Translations under genes and position numbers: made by a program
Notes under the pieces: generated by a model
Database searches by the model: none
What the model was told of the DNA's origin: nothing
What the model saw: the letters and a program-made list of their open reading frames with translations, nothing else
Part shown: one piece after another, positions 57,497 through 64,000 of the stretch
Position numbering within the stretch: position 1 is the first letter of the stretch
Layout of the letters: each line of letters opens with the position of its first letter
Source of the DNA: Mesaphorura yosii
Taxonomy: Eukaryota > Arthropoda > Collembola > Poduromorpha > Tullbergiidae
Direction of reading: 5' to 3'
Assembly: GCA_009869945.1 (NCBI GenBank)
Contig: WIXG01000005.1
Location: 372,001-436,000 of the forward strand
DNA: 64,000 bases

Positions 57497-59242
57497 TTAT
57501 GTATTATCCAGTTCTGATTTGGTGTCACCGCCAACGTCGCAGTCTTCCGTGAAAACTTGAGATGACTGAAGAAGGAGAGGCTTCGCTTCGCAGTCGTTAT
57601 CCATGTTGAGAGTGTCCCCACTTGCACCCTTGTCTTCGGTATTGGCAACAATTGCAACCGTTTCGGTTGCTGTTTCGGGAGGACGACAATGGAGATCTGG
57701 AGCTGGAGCGCTCGAATGTGTAGGAGAGTTCATAACCACTACAACATCAGTCGGGCAGTTGTGATAAAGCGGTGGAGTAGACGTGGAGCAAGTACTCGTG
57801 CTCTTTGTGGTGGGACAAATTGTTGTCAAATTACAAGTGGATGGCTTCTGTTTCACTGGAGCTGGAATCGCGTTGGTTATAACAAATGTTCGATTGAAGG
57901 CAATCCATTTTCTGATGAGTGAGATGTACATCTTTCCCCAGACCCAAACTAGGATAAAAGCACCAATGCAGCCTATTGTCTCCACTACAATCTTCGTCCA
58001 AAATTGCCATTCCAAATCAGCTTGTTGGAATTCGACGATTGTTCGCTCTGCACAGACAAATGGGCGTTTACACATTGACACTTCGTAAAACGCGTCTCGT
58101 TCTGGGTTTGGGTTGACAACAATACTTACCAATAAGTACATAAAGAGACCAAATAACACAAGACAGAGCGATAATGTGAAAGAATGCTGAGCAAATGGAT
58201 CTTCGCTTCTCTGACCCAGTCATTGGAAGTATTTCCCATTGATAGAATGGTTTCAGCTTCGTCTTCATGATGAAGGGGTACCGGCATAGCTCGCATGCCT
58301 TGCTGTTTGACGCCCGAATCCAGTGCTGAAGGCATATTTGATGCACCCATCTCAATGATCCGGCGCAGTAACATGGAGAAATTAATTCGCCACAGGAAGA
58401 GTCGCAATGGCAAATTCTGCGAAAAGAAAAGAGCAGCGTTGGATGATTGGATGTTACAAAAAGAAATTAAAAGGTTCAAAGTCTCAACGTGTTCACAGTT
58501 CCAAAATTGTGCTGTCTTTGTTTTTGTCTCGACCATCTACACATTTCCACAAAATGGGGTTACAAAATTGCTATGATCCCATTGTCGCTTATGCACTTAT
58601 TTTTGCACCGCGCAAAAGAGCACCGTGTGCGTTGAAACGGAAATAACACATTTTTCTCAAAATCTGTACGCGTCAATAATAGCCATAGCTGTAAACGCCA
58701 TAAATAAACTCTTTTCGCAATTTCGCACATGTATTGATTTTTCAGTGCTAAGTTGATGTAAGCAAACTGTGAAATTATTTTTCATTTTTGCGTCCCTGAG
58801 AAAAATATACATGAAATATGCATGCTAGGTCAGTATGATTCTTCTTTCACAATCTGGGACAATTTGGGATTCTGAACTATCGGTTCTTGGAGCTGGAGTT
58901 TGAGCACGTAAATTGCCGTTAAAGTTTCTGTTTTATGCTTTTGTGCAGTTCACTGGAAAAAATCACATTTATAATCTAGAGTTAAGCGCAAATTGCAATG
59001 TGGATGTTTAATAGCCCTGACAAGGGAAACGTTCTTAAAATCATTGTGTATTTACTTTCCGGGAATAAGTGCGGGCATTATTATTATTGCGGATGTTCTA
59101 TCCGCTCTATGTTTATCGCACGTAGAACGCTTAAATTCATTAGTTGCAATATGTATTAGAAATTACAATAATAATATACGCACCTGCAAAAGTCTCCCGA
59201 CGATAAAATTGAAGCTGCTGAACTCTGACGATTCATCGTCAT
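57497..59242 (-). CDS. MARCHF8: MARCH1/8-type RING-CH ubiquitin ligase
   Basis: Three exons (59242-59184, 58416-58130, 58047-57497) give 298 residues. MARCH1/8 are membrane-bound E3 ligases that ubiquitinate surface receptors and drive their endocytosis. The RING-CH domain starts at residue 19: CRICHCDSSCGELISPCYC, then AGSLRWVHQICLQHW and CELC, giving the C4HC3 ligand order. Two transmembrane helices follow (FFHIIALSCVIWSLYVLI and TIGCIGAFILVWVWG), with EWQFWTKIVVE between, as in MARCH8. The C-terminal tail of about 120 residues is Ser/Thr/Pro-rich and unlike the vertebrate tail. Exon 1 was found by phase: it ends TGC AG and the next begins A ATT TGC, restoring CRIC across a 767-base intron. 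Other 5' exons could exist. Confidence 0.88.
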
Positions 59243-60724
59243 CGCCGGAGGCAGATGCTCGTGTTCCAATTTACGAGTATTTAATTAAAGCTGGGTTTAT
59301 CTTGCTCTGCAAGTTAGAGAACTACACCCCGAATTTCACTTCGGAATGCATCGTCCTCGTTAACCAACTGGTTAATGCAAGAATACCGAGGTGGGCAATG
59401 TTTTTGCGAATTCACATTCCGTCGAGGCTTGGAGGTTGTCAGTCAAATATTATTGAGCAGATTGTAAAAAATAGGAATCGAAATTGGCCAGCAAAATGGC
59501 TGTATTAAGGTTGATCAGATGCAGTCGTGTTAGTCGTGTAATTCCTTAAGACGGAGAGTCAGCGTTCCGCAACACAATAGTAGTCTTCGGTCCAGTTTGC
59601 GTTGACGATTAGCATTTGGCATTGGTAGCTTGACAGCAGTAAACATAGATGCACTTTTCACTCGAATTAATTTACCTTGCTTAACTTTGCTGCGCTTAAC
59701 TCAACACGCAATCACTAAAAATATTTGGAACTTGTCGATCGACGCTGACTGCAAAAAGTACTGTGGCCTAGAAAGAGTACAATCGATCAGCTGGTTTTTG
59801 CAACCTTTCTCGTCCCGTAGAAAACACAGAACGGAATGCAGAGACTCTGTGGTTGGTTCCACATTCACGATTCTCAAACACTTTTGCTTCTAACACTTCA
59901 ATTCCCTGCTCTCTTTGTATCTTCCATTGAACAAGCCGGGCAGCGTTAATGAAATGAACAAGCCTTTCAAATCAAGATCAAGATTGGCTAGTGACTTCAT
60001 TCAAGATGAACCCGATTAAATTTCGAATAGTTCACAGAACTTAATTCTAATTTGAAAATAGTAATTAACGTGGTTTCTCTTTCCGCTTCATGCGCGCGTT
60101 CAGACCAGACTCAGACGTAGCGTATACTGAAAGATCTTACTCTTTGGCGTATATGTCAAATTAACATTGTTTCTGAGCATGGAGCCATGTAACCACAATG
60201 ACCACAGACATAATTCAGGTATCTGGCAAAGTGGTAAAGGCAAACTAAATTACTCAAGTTAACTGTGCATGCATTGTACTGCAGTGAAGAAATTGCATTT
60301 TATTATGCAAGTGCGATGTAGACGTAAAAACGTAAACGTTTGCTGTCAAAATGAGTAATGAGCATGAGCAGAATGGAAACAAGTTGTGTTGAAGTTTGAA
60401 ATTAAGAAAAGTACGGGATTTGAGGCTTCAAGATTCGTGAATATCGCTGCAAGTCAAGTGGAATATGCATTCAATGCACTCGAAGCTTGTTAAATTCTAA
60501 TTAATGTTCGTGCTAGTCCCCACTTTTAATCATCTCAAGAGAGAACGTGCGTGAGCATCACAATTGATTTTGAGTCTGAAATGGACGAAGTGGCATCATT
60601 TTTAACTTTGCAATGAATCTTCATTTTGGCACAGATTTGCACTGGCATTATATTACATTTCTGAACTTTTATTCTTGAACAAATGCAGAGTTTGCTTTGA
60701 TAGTTGTACACAAACTTCAATAAT
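59243..60724. other. intergenic, no gene recognised
   Basis: 1.5 kb upstream of the MARCH start and beyond the COQ9 stop. It should hold the MARCH promoter and the COQ9 3' untranslated region. No exon is supported. Confidence 0.4.
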
Positions 60725-61821
60725 CTAACGAGGAGAATTTCGACCCAAAATATTCATCAGAGTTACGAACCCGGCGGACAGCACATCAGGTAGAGGAATA
60801 GTCCCAGATCCAACATTAAATTGCTCAAATTCATGAACACGTCTTTTCAGAAACTGAAAGGTATTTGTGAAGTTGGACGATTTGTCTTGAACGAAACAAA
60901 GTTCTGACGCAGCGTAAATGGACGCAATTCCAAGCCGTTTAGTGTACCAAGTCAGCTGCAAGAAAGATGCATAAATTCATAATGCATTTAATTTTCATAA
61001 AACTGCCTGGATCGAACGGCCTGGTCTGGCCTTTGAAAACGTACATTAGTTGACGTATCCTTCAAAGTATAGTGGGCAATCGTGTCCGATAACTTTAACA
61101 GCAATTCCACAGACTGAGCCACGTTGGCTGGATGCGTGGTGTGTGCTAAGACTTCGCTGAATTTCGGTGCGAAAGGAACCACTTTGCCCAAACGATATTC
61201 CAAAGCTTGTTGTAAGTTTAAAGGCGTCTTGCTCAAATGCGTTTCGAGATCATAGTTGCAGGATGTGATGAAATACTTTACCAAATCATACTCATTAAAA
61301 ATTTCTCCAATCTCGCCCGAAGCGTATACTTCCCCAGCACCTGAAATAAGTTATTGTCAATCAATCCTACCAGTTCAGTTGATTAGCGTCAAGTGAGTTT
61401 TAATTTTATAACTCATGAAGTAGTACCTGCTCGAATTGCGCCCATTGTCCAACCTTTGGTATTAACGTACTTCAAGGCAGCCTCCAGGATTTCAGATTTG
61501 CTGCTTGTTGCATCATGCTCGTCGTCGCCGTGCCTCTTTGTCGTATCGTCTTCGTCAAGTCTGTAATTTTTGGAGCCGAGGGTCTGATCAGACTGTGATT
61601 CTGAGGTATGATTCTTGCCATCATCATCATAATCTTTGTACTTTGACGCACTTCTGGGAGTTGAATAAAGTTTCCAATTTTGAGGCGCCCCGTTCTTGGA
61701 GCCTGCTACAACACAAAAGCGATTCGACACAGTTAAGCCCTAAGTCTAATCGTGTGGTATGATAGTGGATAGTCACTTGCTTACCATTTCTTGCAAAAGA
61801 GTTAAATAGCCTCAGAGCCAT
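60725..61821 (-). CDS. COQ9: ubiquinone biosynthesis protein COQ9
   Basis: Four exons (61821-61785, 61702-61427, 61340-61045, 60955-60725) give 279 residues; human has 318. COQ9 is a TetR-fold, lipid-binding matrix protein that presents coenzyme Q intermediates to COQ7. The N-terminus (MALRLFNSFARNG) is a mitochondrial targeting sequence. A charged Asp/His/Ser linker of about 70 residues precedes the conserved start ILEAALKYVNTKGWTMGAIRAGA. Then come FNEYDLVKYFITSCN, the RLGKVVPF helix, LLLKLSDTIAHY, and the membrane-binding and lipid region TWYTKRLGIASIYAASELCFVQDKS, ending VTLMNILGRNSPR like other COQ9 proteins. Confidence 0.95.
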
Positions 61822-62810
61822 GCTTGGCGTTTCAATCCCGAGGACCACCGGCGTCAAGGTCCACGGGGAATTAAGAACCCAGTGTTTGACTTCAACCACA
61901 CGTTCTTGAAACTGGCTGCCAGTGCTCTTGATCGTGCTTATCACTCACGTACCAATGAATCTCCTGTCTCCTTTAATGGCAAACTTCGGACTCTTCATTA
62001 ACAATTGCATCAAAGAGCCTGAGAAATTTGGACGAATCTTTCCCACCGCAAAACCACTAAAGCAAAACACAAGCACAAGCTTCGTGAGCGACAAGATGCA
62101 CAAGACCGGTTCGTAGGCGCATCCTTTGTGCAGAGTGCAGGCGATCGCGTGCGGAATGAGGCGTGTAAATAGTCGAACTACTTTACGATTGCTGACTCCT
62201 TCGACCGTTTTATTCTGATATAATCTCATTAAATTATGACATATACAATAAACATGATTATTAAACTACAATCAAGAATTATACATACTTCAACAGTCTT
62301 AACAGTCATCAGCCGCAATCGTAATTTCGTAATACAGATTATACAGAATCTGTAAAGGTAGAATCCATTTCGCCAATAACCCAGACATAAGACGACTTCG
62401 AGTTAATTTTTGTCCGACCCACGAGTCCGTCGTTCTGCCACGTGGTAATTGATTCGTTCCTTCCGGCTTCCATTTTCATAATTCTTTAAAGAAATTACGT
62501 TTGAAGTCAGTGTTCTCTGTAATTTGGGAGAATTGCCTCAATAAATTGTCAGCAGTCCCACTTTTCAAGTATAAAATTTTTTAGGAATCTAATTCCTATC
62601 TGAAAAAATTCGCCACTTGAGCCCTTCGAATATGCTAACGAGTTTGTTCATTCCGTGTTTCCATTTTTCGTCTCAGGAGTTCATAAATCGTGTCATTACC
62701 CTTTGCGTTCTGCTCCGGTTGAAAAGCGACATTGAAATTGATGAGTCATCCAGCGGGCCGTTTCTCTTGAATGGGTTTGGAAATCCAATCGCGAATTTGG
62801 ACAACTAAAA
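61822..62810. other. intergenic; possible small plus-strand frame beside the COQ9 promoter
   Basis: Between the COQ9 start and the receptor stop. A plus-strand frame runs from an ATG at 61970 to a stop at 62116; its product contains ANFGLFINNCIKEPEKFGRIF. It is the only stretch here that looks coding to me, but no family comes to mind. The minus strand of the same bases is also open, so this is weak. Confidence 0.3.
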
Positions 62811-64000
62811 TCAAAAGGGTGCCCTGAGATTGCAAAATGATTGTGCTTGGTTCAAAACATGACAGACCTGCTGCAGGAACATTTTAGTTGTCAACGTGTA
62901 AATTATGGGATTCAAGGCTGAATTAATGGGTAACGCAAAGATTGCCAGCCACGCGTACAACTCCAGCTGAATCTCAACCCCTGCAAGAAGCAAGAATTCA
63001 TCGCAGCCGAGAATTATTTGTCGTCGTGCTAAATGCAGACGAACTCACCAGACATGGCAATGAGTTTTGTAATGATGATCGGAGCCCAAGACAAGAAGTC
63101 AGTGAGAACAACCAAGCCAAAACGCTTCGCAAGGAGACCATCTTGCTTCTGCTGATTAGTTCGCAATGTTACAGACGATCTTTTAATAATTCTCAGCATT
63201 TTCCAGTACGCCAAGCAAATGAATACGAACGCGATGGAATTGATGACGACAAACAGCGTGAATGAGTATTCCCAGCCATCATCGAAGGGGTTGTGAATTT
63301 GTAACGGGAGGCACAGTCCATTCGTCGTGTAGAATTCGTTTCTAAAGTACTCCTCAAATATTTTCGTGAGTGGGATGAATGACAGCAAAAATGAAACCAG
63401 CCACAAAGACATTGTCAACATGAACGCTGATACGAATGAAGTCATGAATGATTTGTCAGCGAACGGTCTTGCGATGGACAAATAACGATCCAGGGTGATG
63501 AGGCTCAGAATTAGCACGGACGCTTCTGAACTCAGAGTGCAGAGAAACCCTGCAAGTAAATTCTTAATTAACAATTCAAAATTCACGCATTGCCACTGGC
63601 ACGGCTTTATTATTCAGCGTCATCTCACCTGATAACTGGCAAGATACTGAATGCCTCCAGGAAAACTGTTGGGCCAAGAACTCGCCACGGTATTTGATAT
63701 CATGCCAAGCAATCGAAAGGAGAAATAGGCCCATGAGAAGGTCAGCAGCGGCTAAATTCTTAATGTAGTACGAGTGCGTACGATTTGGTTCGCGCAACAC
63801 CGAGCGACTGATGATTACAAACACGTTCCCGACAACTGCGATTAGTCCCATCAACCAAACACTAAATTACATGGACACGTGCCAAAAGTAGAACGTGAAG
63901 TTAAGAATCACGTGAGAGTGTGAAACGAGAAAGAAGAGACAATTTACCAAACTCGAAGAACTCGATTGTCCAGCAAATTCTCGACCGAAGAGATGCCGTC
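62811..64000 (-). CDS. relaxin-receptor-like LGR (type C) GPCR, 3' part
   Basis: Exons 64000(continuing)-63948, 63861-63629, 63549-63049 and 62980-62811 encode the seven-transmembrane part of a class A receptor of the leucine-rich-repeat, relaxin-receptor group (RXFP1/2, insect Lgr3/Lgr4). The gene continues past the window, where the LRR ectodomain should lie. Visible landmarks: LLDNRVLRV just before helix 1, VVGNVFVI in helix 1, HSYYIKNLAAADLLMGLFLL in helix 2, CQLSGFLCTLSSEASVLILSLITLDRYLSI in helix 3 as the block SSEASVLILSLITLDRY with a DRY triplet, PFDDGWEY in extracellular loop 2, and NSALNPIIYTL in helix 7. The C-terminal tail is short. Fly Lgr3 receives the insulin/relaxin-like peptide Dilp8; whether this is Lgr3 or Lgr4 cannot be told from this part. 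Confidence 0.88.

Noticed and set aside
58993-59508. 171-codon plus-strand frame
   Set aside because: It overlaps the first MARCH exon and its upstream region on the other strand; the product has no recognisable motif, and the minus-strand exon restores the RING cysteines.
61945-62229. 94-codon minus-strand frame upstream of COQ9
   Set aside because: It might look like a membrane protein, but it does not join COQ9 in phase and has no family match; the COQ9 start at 61821 already gives a good targeting sequence.

Overview
The window is nuclear DNA from an animal, most likely an arthropod and probably a crustacean with a compact genome. Genes are split by many short GT-AG introns, mostly 50-110 bases, and about 22 protein-coding genes fit in 64 kb on both strands. 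The proteins are clearly metazoan: NDNF, LMBR1, eIF4E-BP, cyclin A, mitoguardin, IFT56, a MARCH E3 ligase and a leucine-rich-repeat GPCR. The N-terminus of 4E-BP looks pancrustacean. The species assignment is inference. Bases are moderately AT-rich throughout. I saw no tRNA or rRNA gene, CRISPR array, or recognisable intact transposon. All exon models were built by eye from reading frame, splice phase and remembered family sequences, so individual junctions can be off.

Layout: 1.5-2.1 kb, an unrecognised small membrane protein (+). 3.1-5.6 kb, an NDNF-family secreted protein (+), convergent with TXNDC15 (-, 5.8-7.5 kb). 9.4-14.4 kb, a 1261-residue coiled-coil/helical nuclear-looking protein of uncertain family (+). 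15.0-17.4 kb, LMBR1 (+). 18.3-21.7 kb, a deSUMOylating isopeptidase fused to a PUL-like helical domain (+). 23.2-28.6 kb, eIF4E-binding protein with a 4.9 kb first intron rich in FOXO-type motifs (+). 30.4-32.8 kb, cyclin A (-), divergent from mitochondrial ribosomal protein L1 (+, 33.7-35.2 kb), which is followed in tandem by mitoguardin (+, 35.8-37.9 kb).

38.2-43.7 kb carries three minus-strand genes: a small secreted peptide, spermine synthase and taxilin. 44.4-49.0 kb is the catalytic subunit of glucosidase II (+, 18 exons). 49.6-52.2 kb is IFT56 (+), whose 3' end almost meets that of ribosomal protein S26 (-). Behind S26 on the minus strand lie PSTK (selenocysteine synthesis) and TIMM10B (mitochondrial import), only 45 bases apart and possibly co-transcribed. 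56.0-56.4 kb is MANBAL (+). 57.5-59.2 kb is a MARCH1/8-type ubiquitin ligase (-). 60.7-61.8 kb is COQ9 (-). 62.8-64.0 kb is the 3' half of a relaxin-receptor-like GPCR (-) that runs off the window.

Most genes are housekeeping. Mitochondrial functions recur (MRPL1, MIGA, TIMM10B, COQ9), as do cilium-linked ones (TXNDC15, IFT56), but I see no single pathway uniting the region. The most notable points are the TIMM10B-PSTK pair, the motif-rich 4E-BP intron, the isopeptidase-PUL fusion, start codons that end their exons in two neighbouring genes, and several short introns that are multiples of three and free of stops.
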